Source: Aquilaria yunnanensis
Taxonomy: Eukaryota > Streptophyta > Magnoliopsida > Malvales > Thymelaeaceae
Length of the DNA: 64,000 bases
Assembly: GCA_039654915.1 (NCBI GenBank)
Contig: CM077599.1
Span: 24,179,501 to 24,243,500 of the forward strand
Direction of reading: 5' to 3'
A program made the translations under genes and the position numbers. The notes under the pieces are model-generated. The model searched no databases, was not told the origin of the DNA, and saw nothing but the letters and a program-made list of their open reading frames with translations. The first letter of the stretch is position 1. Each line of letters starts with the position of its first letter. This document shows, in pieces, positions 1 through 11,490 of this stretch.

Positions 1-935
1 GGACTAGTATGAAATATTTTAAAAAGTTTACAACCAAAAGAGAATACTAATAAGTTGAGAATGAAAAGGAAGCATAAATTTGAGGTCGGAGACTATTTAC
101 AAAATGTACCATATTTTTTATGTTAGGAATTTTTTTAAATTGGATAAAAATATAGCACTATATATTTTATTTCAAATAAAAACTAATGGTATATTTAACA
201 TTAAATTATGTTTTATATCTATAGCATGTGTTTTCTTTTCATTCTTTATTTTTTCTTTTTATGCCAATTATATTTTTTGATAAATTTATTAAAATTTTTA
301 GTTTTGAAATATCTTATTAAATATTATAATTTTATTAATAAAATTTTTTAATATACTTTTAATATTTAAAACATTAATAAATTTATACCAATTGCATACA
401 CTTATGTACATTTGATGAACGTGTCACTAATTTGTTATTGTAATAGCTTCTCCGACCTCAAACACTGAAAACTGCCATTGGTTAATTTTTTTAATCTTTA
501 ACACTGAATATTGTTATTGTTCCCAAACGAAGTTGTTATCTCAACTAACCAAATTCTAAGCCTGGACACAACTGTGGCAGGTCTAGACCATGTCATTCCA
601 CTGGGTGTTCGGAAAACTGAATATATTTTGTATGCAATTTGAAGGTTAAAAGTCATAATAATCTAACACGTTTAAGAATCATGAATTCATAAACTTCCTA
701 ATAGATGATTTCTCTACATGATGATGATTCCAAGCAACTTTATATAATTTTATCCTTGAAATCATACACCAACGATATATAATTTTAACATGTCTGACCG
801 TGGGCTAGATCTGTAGATTCCAAGCAACTTTAACATTTCTGACGTGGGTGTGGTGATTCCATCAAATTTCTTGTTCAAGTCAACGAGGAAAAGGGCAAAA
901 AAAAAAAAAAAAAAAAAGATAAAAAAGGAAAAAGA

Positions 936-1078
936 ATTCCAACGACTCAATTGACATTTTATTGTCCAAGTTAATGCTTTGGTGGTGACGTTTCCAAGAA
1001 ACATCAAAATTCCAACGACTCAATTGACATTTTATTGTCGAAGTTAATACTTTGGTGGTGACGTTTCCAAGAAACATC
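936..1078. repeat. 70 bp direct tandem duplication
   Basis: Two near-identical 70 bp units (936-1005, 1009-1078) are separated by three bases. They differ at a C/G and a G/A position. No function is suggested by the sequence. Confidence 0.85.
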
Positions 1079-1132
1079 CATGGAAGTTGACTCAATTTTG
1101 TTAAGCAAGTCGGTGATTAGACTTGCCTTATA

Positions 1133-1134
<2 letters not shown>

Positions 1135-1182
<48 letters not shown>
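1135..1182. repeat. (AT)n microsatellite
   Basis: Uninterrupted AT dinucleotide run of about 24 units, about 80 bp upstream of the ATG of the small ORF at 1263. It is likely to be length-polymorphic. Confidence 0.95.
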
Positions 1183-1184
<2 letters not shown>

Positions 1185-1262
1185 TTGACCAGACTCGGAG
1201 GTGGAGTGCTGGATTAACGTCATTGAAATTGCTGAACTGATCAAAACAGGATCAATCCGAGC

Positions 1263-1517
1263 ATGGCGGACCATGAAACATCACCCATAGGTCTTCCCAG
1301 ACAAAGTTCTGATCGATCTACGGGTCTGGTGGCTCCGGTTAGCCCTGCCGACCAAGTCAAATCTCCTGTCGCTGCTCCTGTTGCATATGCCTCCCCATTC
1401 GAGTGTGAGGCAAGAGGAACATACCAGTTCCACCACAGTGAGACAACAGAGATGATTGATGCCGAGTCCTCAAAGGGCAGCAGGAGATCAAAACCTTCAT
1501 GTTGTTCTATCCTGTGA
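1263..1517 (+). CDS. Hypothetical 84-residue protein with C-terminal CaaX-like motif
   Basis: An ATG-initiated frame of 84 residues whose composition looks protein-like: Pro/Ser/Ala-rich first half, a basic stretch GSRRSK, then the C-terminus CCSIL. The last four residues, CSIL, fit a CaaX prenylation box; a terminal Leu is the form preferred by geranylgeranyltransferase I, and a second Cys precedes it. No domain, signal peptide or membrane segment is seen. I do not recognise the family. It could be the last exon of a gene whose upstream exons are not recognised, or a chance frame. The sequence after the stop (1518-1960) holds no clear exon. Confidence 0.35.
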   Translation: MADHETSPIGLPRQSSDRSTGLVAPVSPADQVKSPVAAPVAYASPFECEARGTYQFHHSETTEMIDAESSKGSRRSKPSCCSIL

Positions 1518-2679
1518 TTGGGTACTTTTCTTCGCCTTAATTTTCAGTAAAATCAATTTCTTAGCTTGTGACTATACATATATATATGTACCTTCATTTC
1601 ATGATTTCATCTCATATCATATATATGCATTGGAATTAAATTCTATTTTCCATCTATTTTCAATTGATACCAAACCGGAACAAATACTTCAATGGCCTAG
1701 GGAAGGCTATCAACGAAGCCTTCAAAATTTTACCCTTACAAAACTGCCCTCACTTCTCATCCGGCAGCAGAAAGACGATCCAGCTTCAGAGTTCGTCTGA
1801 TTTCGTGCTTAACCAAAACACACAAACATCACCGGATTCTTCTACCCTTTGCTTCGATCCTCGAGCTTTAAGATGTTAACTGCGTGCCCGTTGCTTAAGC
1901 AACCAAATTATAAGAATTCCTCGGCACCTGAATTCGGTCTTTGCCTATGAAATTCTACTTGATCGCTTAATTTGAAACAATTAATCTCTCCCGATTGAGG
2001 TTGAAACGGAGATTTCCAACGATTTCAGACGGGAAGCATGGCCAGTGAAGGGCTGCACACATGTGAGACTGAAGAGGCCAAGATCCGTGGCATCGATGCA
2101 TAGAGTGTAAGATTCGTTTTTCCAGAGGGGGAGGTGGAAGGATCAGGGATAGGAGGGGCCGCCGGGTGTGGCTGTCATTGACAGCGCTAAGGCTCATTTT
2201 TAAGGTTCTTTCAAATTCCATGGCATTTTGGGTTTATATCCTAATTAAGACATTTTTTGAATCGAGGCGATAAATAGAGGCGAGCGACGACAAATAAATG
2301 ACTGAAGACGGAGATCGAAGGATCTCCGATCGACGCGATGAATTGACTGAAGGATCTGTGATCGAGATGATCAAGACGACGAATTGACCCAAGGATCTCG
2401 ATCGAGACGATGAATCGACAGAATGATCTCGGATCGAGATGAATCAACCAAAGGATCTCTGACCGACAAATCGTGACTGATCGACGAAGGCTGAACGGTG
2501 AACACGAAGACAGATGAGAGCCAAAGCCAGAAGGTGATCGGCATGTGGGTGTGTCGGAGACAAGAGCATAACAGGAAAACACAGATTCGCCTAAAATTTC
2601 ATGTAAAATGATTTGTTTCAATGAACACGGGACGGAGGGAGTAATAGTTTGCATTTTTAAGGTTCTTTCAAATTCTTTG
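1518..2679. other. Intergenic stretch with degenerate GATC-rich repeats
   Basis: No gene is recognised. From about 2255 to 2500 a degenerate 35-45 bp motif built on GGATCTCGATCGAGA and GACGAATTGA recurs. The segment 2628-2642 reads CGGGACGGAGGGAG, the classic outer end of a Stowaway-type Mariner MITE, but I could not find its other end. The LTR retrotransposon begins at 2680. Confidence 0.5.
2195..2675. repeat. 24 bp direct repeats flanking a 433 bp segment
   Basis: The 24 bp segment at 2195-2218 (it includes TTTTTAAGGTTCTTTC) is repeated exactly at 2652-2675. The second copy ends four bases before the first base of the LTR retrotransposon. The intervening DNA holds the GATC-rich repeats and the Stowaway-like end. 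The repeats could mark an old insertion or a local duplication; the sequence does not decide. Confidence 0.75.
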
Positions 2680-3459
2680 TGTTGACACACAATTTCGTCC
2701 GACTATTAAAAAAAAAAATTAAAATTAATTAATTAAAAATTATTAACTAAAAAAAGTAATTTAACAAAAATAATATATTATTAGTTTAATGGGGGACATT
2801 TTTGTCATATGGTGTTAGTTAAAATATATATATATAGGTATACATATATATCTGTATGTGTGTATTAGAAATATTAATTAATTATTAATTATTTTTTAAT
2901 TAATTATTAATTAATTTTTAATTAATTATTAATTAATTAAAAAATTAAAAAAATTTAAATTAAAAAAACAGAAAATTCCTCCCCCAGCTGAGCCTTCCTG
3001 GTAAAGGTTGGGATATTTTTAGAAGGCTCTAGGCCTCTATCATTGGGGGACAGCTCTCTTAATCTTATCTTCTCTCCCTCTCACACTCATCTCCGACTCT
3101 CATCTCTCTCGTCTCCCATGGAGGCTCTCCCTTTCTCTCCTCTCTCTCTCTAAAAAAAAACAGATCACTCTATCTCATTATCTAGAGTTCCCTCTCAGAC
3201 GAGTTCTCTCTCTCTCTCTCTCTGGTCCATCTGCTATCTTCCTTCTCCTCTCCTTTCTCCCTGGGGGCTCTCTTCGCCCAAATTTCTCTCTTCTCTCTCA
3301 TAGAGCTCTGGCTCTCCTCTCTCTCTCACGCTCAGCTGGAGCTCTCTCTCTCTCCCTCGAACGAAATTCTCTCTCGCTCTCAATCAAGTTCTGCTTCTCT
3401 CTTTCTCTCACTCGCCAGCACCGTCTCCAGCCTCCCCTCATCTTCGCTCCGTCGCGCAT

Positions 3460-5657
3460 GCTGCCGGCAGCTTCGCGAAACCCGCTGCCATCGCCCTCCA
3501 GCCCCTGCCGTTGCATCCGCCTGGCCTCCCTCCTGCTGTCCAGCTCCTCCGCCAGCGCATCCCCTCACCGTTTGTCTTCCATGCTTGCCGCCGTCAGCCC
3601 ATACACTTTACCGCTGTCACACCGAGTCCGGTCACCGCCGATCAATTCTCCGCTCTCCATCCCCAGCCTCCTCCTGCCCAACTCGGCCTGTCTCCCTCCT
3701 TCCTTCCCGTCACGTTCTCTCTCCCGTTGCTCGCCGCGGCACCGCGTCGTGTCCTTCGCTGTCGTGCTCCCGCCGTTCACAACTCCGCCTTTTTCTTCCT
3801 CCCCTGCATGCTAGCCCTTTTCCGCTGCACCTAGCTGCCGTGTCCTGGCTGCTGCGATCCCTGCTCGGCCAGCTCCTCCATCGGTGCCTTCTGCTCGTGC
3901 TACTGCTCTTCTGCTCCGCCTTCTGCTCGAGCTACTGCTCTCCATCCTTACGTCGCTACTCCGTCGCAGCGTCCCCCGCTGCCGGCCTGATCCACATCAC
4001 CGCCGCGCCAGCGCTCCACCGCTCGCTCCCTGCCATCCAGCCAGCCTCCGTGTTGCCTCCCACCAGCCTCCTTAGCCACCGTCGCTTCGTTGTCTGAAGG
4101 TTGAAGGCGAACCAGGAAGAAAACGTTTTTGACCAAATCAAAATTCTATTTCTTTGTCTTTTTGGTGAACTCCTTGTTAGTCCTCATTTTACTTTGTTTT
4201 ATTCATTTAAGTCACTAACATATTTTTGTTGCAGATCAATCACTGACAGCAAATTTATTTCTTTATTTTTCTTTTGTTTCTTTCTTTCTTTGATTGTTTA
4301 GCCAGATATTAGATTTAACTATTAAATTCACATAAGGATGTAACTTAGGATATTTATTTATTTATCTTTATTTTTATAATAGTTTAATTTTAATTCTTGT
4401 AATTCATCTAATGTGTACCGAATTATTGGTTAAGAAGCATTCAAATGTTTGCGAATCCGTTCTTAGTAGGTTTGATAAAATCCTAAGACGGATCATATCC
4501 ATGTCCGGGTGGTTTGGCAAGATCCATGGTTTGGATATTAAATTCCATATCCGAATGATCCGGCAGGATCCACGGTTTGGAAAACAAATTATATCCTAAA
4601 CTTCTAATAAAAATAATGATCGCCGCGACATTCAACAAACCCACTACCGGTCGCAAATAAATCGTTCGCCATCGTTCGACATCGAATTAGGGGCAAAATC
4701 CGTTCGCGAATCTTCAGCTCGATTAAAAGTTGATTCAAATTCATGGTATAATTCCTCTTTAATCCTCCAATTTTTTTTATTTTCATTTATACAAGTTACT
4801 AACTTTTTTTATTATTTCTGCAGAACTAACAATAATCTTTATATGTTTATTATTATTATTATTATTATTGTTACTAACATAATTAACTTCACTAACTTTT
4901 GTTATAATTGTTGTTACTAACTTACTAACTTCACTTAATTTTATTATTATTGTTGTTACTAACTTACTAACTTCACTAACTTTTATTATTATTGTTGTTA
5001 CTAACTTACTAACTTCACTAACTTTTATTATTATTGTTGTTACTAACATAACTAACTTCACTAACTTTTATTATTATTGTTGTTACTAACTTACTAACTT
5101 CACTAACTTTTATTATTATTGTTGTTACTAACATAACTAACTTCACTAACTTTTATTATTATTGATGTTATTAACTCAACTAACATTACTAATTTTTATT
5201 ATTATTGTTGTTAACAATTAACTTAACTAGCTTTGCTAACTTTTATTATTGTTATTAACAACTAACTTTGTTATCATTATTATAATTATTGTGGATGGCC
5301 AAAAAGCCCCACTTTATTATTAATTGTCTTCTTTAAGTGGTTAAATTTATTTCACTTTTTAATTATAATAAATAATAACAAATTAAAAATTAAATAAAAA
5401 GAATTTTATGTGAATAATTAACTTCATTTTATCTTTTTTTAAAAAAGCCAATTATCTTTTGTTATTTCTAAAACACATGTTTTTATTTAGTATTTCTAAA
5501 CAACAAAAAGTTAACCTTTTATTCCTTTTTATTAAAATCATAATTAAATAATTCCAAAAAAATACAAATCAATTTTTTTAAAATATATCTTTGAAGTAAT
5601 GGTATTTAAGAATTTAAGAAAAAAAATAGAAAATTAAAAATAAAATAAAATAATAAA
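3460..5657 (+). repeat. Left arm of 2.2 kb inverted repeat
   Basis: This arm is matched in reverse complement by 5898-8098 with few differences (about one percent by eye). It begins at the palindrome GCTGCCGGCAGC (3460-3471). Together with a 240 base spacer (5658-5897) it would form a very long stem. The arm includes the CT/GC-rich LTR block and the TTATTATTATTGTTGTTACTA tandem repeats (4840-5280, units of about 42 bp). Confidence 0.92.
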
Positions 5658-5897
5658 TGGGACATGATGTAAATTTAACTGAATTATTTAATCGGATGCG
5701 GATTTTTGTTAATTAATTTGTGTAAAATTTGATACCCGGACACGGAATTTGATGAAATTTTAATCCATATCGTAAATATGGATTTTTATCTTTGTATTTA
5801 TTTAATTTATTTAATTAAATTAAAAAATTTTGATATTTTCCAAACCATGGATCCTTGCGGATCATCTAGACATGGAATTAAAATTTTTATCATAATT

Positions 5898-8098
5898 TTT
5901 ATTATTTTATTTTATTTTTAATTTTCTATTTTTTTTCTTAAATTCTTAAATACCATTACTTCAAAGATATATTTTAAAAAATTTGATTTGTATTTTTTTG
6001 GAATTATTTAATTATGATTTTAATAAAAAGGAATAAAAGGTTAACTTTTTGTTGTTTAGAAATACTAAATAAAAACATGTGTTTTAGAAATAACAAAAGA
6101 TAATTGGCTTTTTTAAAAAAAGATAAAATGAAGTTAATTATTCACATAAAATTCTTTTTATTTAATTTTTAATTTGTTATTATTTATTATAATTAAAAAG
6201 TGAAATAAATTTAACCACTTAAAGAAGACAATTAATAATAAAGTGGGGCTTTTTGGCCATCCACAATAATTATAATAATGATAACAAAGTTAGTTGTTAA
6301 TAACAATAATAAAAGTTAGCAAAGTTAGTTAAGTTAATTGTTAACAACAATAATAATAAAAATTAGTAATGTTAGTTGAGTTAATAACATCAATAATAAT
6401 AAAAGTTAGTGAAGTTAGTTATGTTAGTAACAACAATAATAATAAAAGTTAGTGAAGTTAGTAAGTTAGTAACAACAATAATAATAAAAGTTAGTGAAGT
6501 TAGTTATGTTAGTAACAACAATAATAATAAAAGTTAATGAAGTTAGTAAGTTAGTAACAACAATAATAATAAAAGTTAGTGAAGTTAGTAAGTTAGTAAC
6601 AACAATAATAATAAAAGTTAGTGAAGTTAGTAAGTTAGTAACAACAATAATAATAAAAGTTAGTGAAGTTAATTATGTTAGTAACAACAATAATAATAAT
6701 AATAATAATAAACATATAAAGATTATTGTTAGTTCTGCAGAAATAATAAAAAAAGTTAGTAACTTGTATAAATGAAAATAAAAAAAATTGGAGGATTAAA
6801 GAGGAATTATACCATGAATTTGAATAAACTTTTAATCGAGCTGAGGATTCACGAACGAATTTTGCCCCTAATTCGATGTCGAACGATGGCGAACGATTTA
6901 TTTGCGACCGGTAGTGGGTTTGTTGAATGTCGCGGTGATCATTATTTTTATTAGAAGTTTAGGATATAATTTGTTTTCCAAACCGTGGATCCTGCCGGAT
7001 CATTCGGATATGGAATTTAATATCCAAACCATGGATCTTGCCAGACCACCCGGACATGGATATGATCCGTCTTAGGATTTTATCAAACCTACTAAGAACG
7101 GATTCGCAAACATTTGAATGCTTCTTAACCAATAATTCGGTACACATTAGATGAATTACAAGAATTAAAATTAAACTATTATAAAAATAAAGATAAATAA
7201 ATAAATATCCTAAGTTACATCCTTATGTGAATTTAATAGTTAAATCTAATATCTGGCTAAACAATCAAAGAAAGAAAGAAACAAAAGAAAAATAAAGAAA
7301 TAAATTTGCTGTCAGTGATTGATCTGCAACAAAAATATGTTAGTGACTTAAATGAATAAAACAAAGTAAAATGAGGACTAACAAGGAGTTCACCAAAAAG
7401 ACAAAGAAATAGAATTTTGATTTGGTCAAAAACGTTTTCTTCCTGGTTCGCCTTCAACCTTCAGACGACGAAGCGACGGTGGCTAAGGAGGCTGGTGGGA
7501 GGCAACACGGAGGCTGGATGGACGGCAGGGAGTGAGCGGTGGAGCGCTGGCGCGGCGGTGATGTGGATCAGGCCGGCGGCGGGGGACGCTGCGACGGAGT
7601 AGCGACGTAAGGATGGAGAGCAGCAGCTCGAGCAGAAGGCGGAGCAGAAGAGCAGTAGCACGAGCAGAAGGCACTGATGGAGGAGCTGGCCGAGCAGGGA
7701 TCGCAGCAGCCAGGACACGGCAGCTAGGTGCAGTGGAAAAGGGCTAGCATGCAGGGGAGGAAGAAAAAGGCGGAGTTGTGAACGGCGGGAGCACGACAGC
7801 GAAGGACACGACGCGGTGCCGCGGCGAGCAACGGGAGAGAGAACGTGACGGGAAGGAAGGAGGGAGACAGGCCGAGTTGGGCAGGAGGAGGCTGGGGATG
7901 GAGAGCGGAGAATTGATCGGCGGTGACTGGACTCGGTGTGACAGCGGTAAAGTGTATGGGCTGACGGTGGCAAGCATGGAAGACAAACGGTGAGGGGATG
8001 CGCTGGCGGAGGAGCTGGACAGCAGGAGGGAGGCCAGGCAGACGCAACGGTAGGGGCTGGAGGGCGATGGCAGCGGGTTTCGCGAAGCTGCCGGCAGC
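5898..8098 (-). repeat. Right arm of 2.2 kb inverted repeat
   Basis: Reverse complement of 3460-5657. The arm stops at the same palindrome GCTGCCGGCAGC (8087-8098), and the next two bases lead into the PBS. The spacer 5658-5897 is itself reverse-complement LTR sequence (equivalent to about 23100-23440), so the copied tract is continuous LTR in reverse orientation. Confidence 0.92.
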
Positions 8099-8099
8099 T

Positions 8100-8119
8100 T
8101 GGCGACTCCGCTGGGGACT
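8100..8119 (+). other. Primer binding site, tRNA-Arg
   Basis: TGGCGACTCCGCTGGGGA (8100-8117) is the reverse complement of the 3' end of plant tRNA-Arg(ACG) including its CCA tail, from memory of that tRNA's acceptor and T-arm. tRNA-Arg priming is characteristic of the Ogre/Tat group. The PBS starts one base after the end of the inverted arm, not after a normal LTR end. Confidence 0.85.
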
Positions 8120-8859
8120 TCTACGTTTGTGAGTCGAGCCTAAAAGTTGATTTGTTTTGATTTGCTTTGCTTATTTTATGTGGATTTATGTGCTATATCT
8201 ACTTAAGTAAACATGCATAATGCATTCACGGCATGAAGCTCTATACCCGAGCTTCCTCAAATCGAACACGTTCTTTTTAAGTGGAATTGGTGTTGTTGTC
8301 CTTGTGAGGCCATGGTCTCCAAGCCTTCACCGGTTTCAAAGTAGCAAAGTAGTGTATTGCCTCCTGAGATGGTTAGTCTCTGCATGGGCCCACGAAAAGC
8401 TACGACTCGAATTAATCCTTTCCTTACATAAACCCTAGAGGGTAGGGAATTGGGCTGTCACTATAACTTAGTGATGGGATTCGGGAACTAACCTCGGCCT
8501 TTTGATAAACCACCCTATGCATATAGAACTCCCTACTTAACCATAGAACTGACCACAGTATTCCTCCCATTTACCAACGCCATAAGCATGTCCTTGTTAT
8601 GCTATGTTGTTGCTCTACACTTTTATTTTCTTCGTGTCTTATATTTATGGTTTTAATTCATTTTTCCATAATAGTTCATGAGTTGTTAATTGCTATTTAA
8701 CTTGTTAATAACCTTATTTTTCTTTTGTTATACTTCCGTTCTGTGCAATTATTCTTCATGCATCAAAACCACGCATCAAACTATGCTAACTTTTTGGTCT
8801 TTCTAATAATAACTAGAAGTCTTGAAGTTTCACGATAGTTGATAATCAAGCTCACTCAT

Positions 8860-9040
8860 TGCATACATCCATTACATTAATCACATGCATATAAAATTTG
8901 ATAAAAATAATCTCATTGCATGCATTCCATTACATCAATCACGTGCATATAAATTTTGATAAAAACATAATCTCATTATGTATTGCATGCATCCATTGCA
9001 TCAATCATATACATGTAAAATCTAATAAAATGGATCTCAC
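8860..9040. repeat. About 65 bp tandem repeat in the gag leader
   Basis: Three degenerate units carry the words CATTGCATACATCCATTACAT and ATGCATATAAA...TTTGATAAAA. They lie in the untranslated leader between the PBS and gag. The 8120-9100 leader otherwise holds no gene. Confidence 0.7.
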
Positions 9041-9175
9041 TTTAAAAAGGTAAAATTGAATCTCAACACCAATATCCAACTCGGCTCCAAACAAGACTAA
9101 TGGCAGAGCAAACCGAAGGATGCCTCACAAATATTGAGTCCAAGAGAAAACATGGCCGAGCAAATAAAATAATTA

Positions 9176-11490
9176 ATGGAGTTAATCAACGGGAAAGCAA
9201 CCCAAGTCCTCGTCAAAGAACCACAAGATCTCACCTATCCTCCCGAATTCACTCAAGAATGGATCTCAGTTCAAGAAAAGCTCTTTCATGATTCAGGCCC
9301 ATCTGATAACATTCATCTAAGGTACAATCCAATTTTTGAAGAAAAGAAGCCCTTGCTTAAAGAAGAAAAGGATACTCAAAAAATCGAGACCATAGAAAAG
9401 AGACTTCGGGCCATTAAATGAGGCACTATATTTGGATCTCTTTCGGTGAACGATCTTTGTTTGATGCCAGACGTTGTGATTCCTTCAGACTTTAAGATGC
9501 TAGACTTTGTGAAATACGTTAGAACAAGTTGTCCTATTACTCACACCACACTGTTTCTAAAAAGAATACAACCACTCACAAAAGACGAGAAGGTGTGCAT
9601 TGCACTTTTTCAAGAAAGTCTTACAAAGTCAGCACTACAATGGTATCTAAGTCAAGGTCCAAGAAACATCAAAACATGGAATGACCTTGCTTAGGCCTTC
9701 ATCAATAACTACAAGCATGTTATAGACTTGGCCCCCGGATCGCCAAACTCTCCAAAATATAGAGAAGAAGGAACAAGAAAACCTTTAAGGAGTACGCACA
9801 AAGGTGGAGAGACTTAGCCGCACAAGTTCAACCACTTATGATAGAAAGAGAACTGATCACCCTGTTTATCGAAACACTAAATAGACCATTTTATGAAAAA
9901 CTAGTTGGGAACACTTCAAGTAGCTTTTCAAATATGGTATTATTTGGAGAAAAGATCGAATTTGGAATTAAAACAGGAAAGTTGGTCGATTCTTCAATTG
10001 GAGGATGTTTCAATAAAAGAAGCGGAGCTGTCCAAAACATCATCTCCAAGTCCTATGGTCCAATACCACTCACGTTACAAGTGAAAGGATATCCTATTGA
10101 GACTGTAATCTTCAAAGCTCCCTCATCAGTGCCACATACCACTCATGGGAAGAAAGCTACTCAAGTCGATTCAATTTCCACAAGCTACAAACCTGCTATC
10201 ACCTATACCAACGGCAGCAAAGATCAAATGGCCTCCTCTTTCAAGTTGGTATGACCCAAATGCCAAATGTGATTACCAAAAAGGTTCAATTGGGCATTCA
10301 ATTGAAAATTGTGTGGCATTGAAACTAGGGGTGAAAATGGGCCGGGCCGAGCTCGAGCCCACTGAGCTCGAGCTCGGCCCTTTTGCTATTCGGTACTACT
10401 CGAGCTCGAGCTCGAATTGCTCGAGCCCAATTTTTTTAGGCTCGAGCTCGGCTCGAGATAAGCTCGAGCTTGGCCCGAAGGCTTGTTGGGCTCGAATAGC
10501 ACATATAAAACGTTAGCACAATACTTGCAGATTAGATAAAAGATAGGGACTAAACCTGTAATTTTCGATAGAGATAACTAAACAAGAGAAAATGACAAAA
10601 TCTATCCTAGACTTTCTAATCCTTTGCCAGTTTACCCTAATTTTGTAAACATTATCAGAACATCATCTAACGATTTTATCGGTTTTTTTTCACATCCTTA
10701 TGACGAGAAGTACGAAATCAAGAGCATAATCGAGTCAAGGAACACGATGAACATTAGAAGAAGCAATTAATCTGAAAAAAAAAAGCTACTAAAACTTGTT
10801 CAAATCAAGCCAAGGAAATCGCGTACGATCAACAAAATTGAAACGCGAACACATATCCAGTTTTCAAAATACCAGGTGAGACAAGGCGGAGCCGACCACA
10901 ATCGATTCTGAAGCGTCGGCGTCGTAGAGTGGAAGCGTTGGTCCGTCGGAGACAAGAGGGAATCGGAATCCACTGCAAAGTACGAAGGCGACTAGGCGAG
11001 GCCGCGAGAGAGAGTGCGACGGCGCTGATGAATCCGACGGGGAGACTGACGGTCTGAAACTGATCTGAATGAAGGCACTGACGACGGCCTAACGCTGATG
11101 AATCCGATTCCGACAGGAGAAGCGACGAAACCCGATAGGCCCAGCCACTGGAGTCTGCGTCTGCGAGAGCGAGAGAGAGGCCGAGACTCGAGAGGGAGTG
11201 GGGGCGGAGTAGGGACTAAGGGGAAGGGGTGAAGGGCCGAAACTGGCGAAGGTAAGTGGGTTTACTGGGCTGGGACTAAGGGAAGGCCCAATAATATAAA
11301 TAGGTGGCCTGGTAAGCTCGAGGGCCTAAAGGGCCGAATATGTGTGGGCTCGAGCTCGAAAATACCCGACTCGAAAATCTCTTACTCGAGCTCGAGCTCG
11401 AGCTACCCAAATAAAGCCCGGCCCATTTTCAGCCCTAGTTGGTCGAGTCCAAGTTATTAGGCCATCATGTGATTGATAATTGAAAGTGAA
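9176..11490 (+). pseudogene. gag: Decayed gag of Ty3/gypsy type
   Basis: Encodes the plant retrotransposon capsid/nucleocapsid polyprotein in broken form. Recognisable pieces are the N-terminal region from the ATG at 9176, the capsid segment around 9446-9694 (FQESLTKSALQWYLSQG, then IKTWNDLA), and the continuation LITLFIETLNRPFYEKLVG from 9838. The nucleocapsid-like CDYQKGSIGHSIENC lies near 10268-10312. Damage: in-frame stops at 9419-9421 and 9692-9694, a frameshift near 9740, another between 10170 and 10270, and a hAT insertion at 10326 that separates the codons after the Cys motif from their continuation at about 11440. It is not translatable as one protein. Confidence 0.85.
10326..11437. 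mobile_element. hAT-like non-autonomous element inserted in gag
   Basis: The ends are inverted: TAGGGGTGAAAATGGGCCGG at the left and CCGGCCCATTTTCAGCCCTA at the right, about 23 bp with one mismatch. CTCGAG/GAGCTC repeats cluster just inside both ends (10350-10500 and 11335-11405). The interior (10500-11330) has no recognised ORF. The adjacent 8 bp do not match, so the target duplication is lost or the boundaries have eroded. The CTA/TAG termini and subterminal repeats fit plant hAT MITE-like families. Confidence 0.75.

Larger units (their letters stand above)
1..1262. other. AT-rich flank without recognised gene
   Basis: No convincing coding region is visible. The stretch is AT-rich with short open frames typical of chance. 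It contains a 70 bp tandem duplication (936-1005 and 1009-1078, two mismatches by eye) that includes the words GACTCAATTGACATTTTATTG and GGTGGTGACGTTTCC. A looser related copy of the segment beginning GATTCCAAGCAACTTTA occurs at about 728 and 819. An (AT)n tract follows. Confidence 0.6.
2680..8098 (+). repeat. 5' LTR, rearranged into an inverted duplication
   Basis: From 2680 to 5657 it runs collinear with the 3' LTR (20021 to about 23080). It then switches at 5658 to the reverse complement of the distal LTR (equivalent to about 23440 going back to 20790), ending at 8098, directly against the PBS. The last 200 or so bases of a normal LTR (equivalent of 23440-23680) are absent. The CT-rich block at 3030-3420 is probably the leader or R region by position, with a candidate core promoter near 2995-3060; this is inference. 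A GC-rich block (3440-4100) has long open frames in several phases that I do not regard as genes. Confidence 0.85.

Noticed and set aside
3440..4100. Long overlapping open frames (for example 3585-4097, 170 codons) repeated in all three LTR copies
   Set aside because: They lie in GC- and CT-rich LTR sequence, open in several phases and both strands, with low-complexity Ser/Pro/Arg composition. Their persistence reflects the recent age of the copies, not coding selection.
4783..5061. Frames of repeated VTTIIIKVSEVSKL-type peptides in the LTR (also near 6494 and 22115)
   Set aside because: They are translations of the 42 bp tandem repeats; unit number varies between copies.
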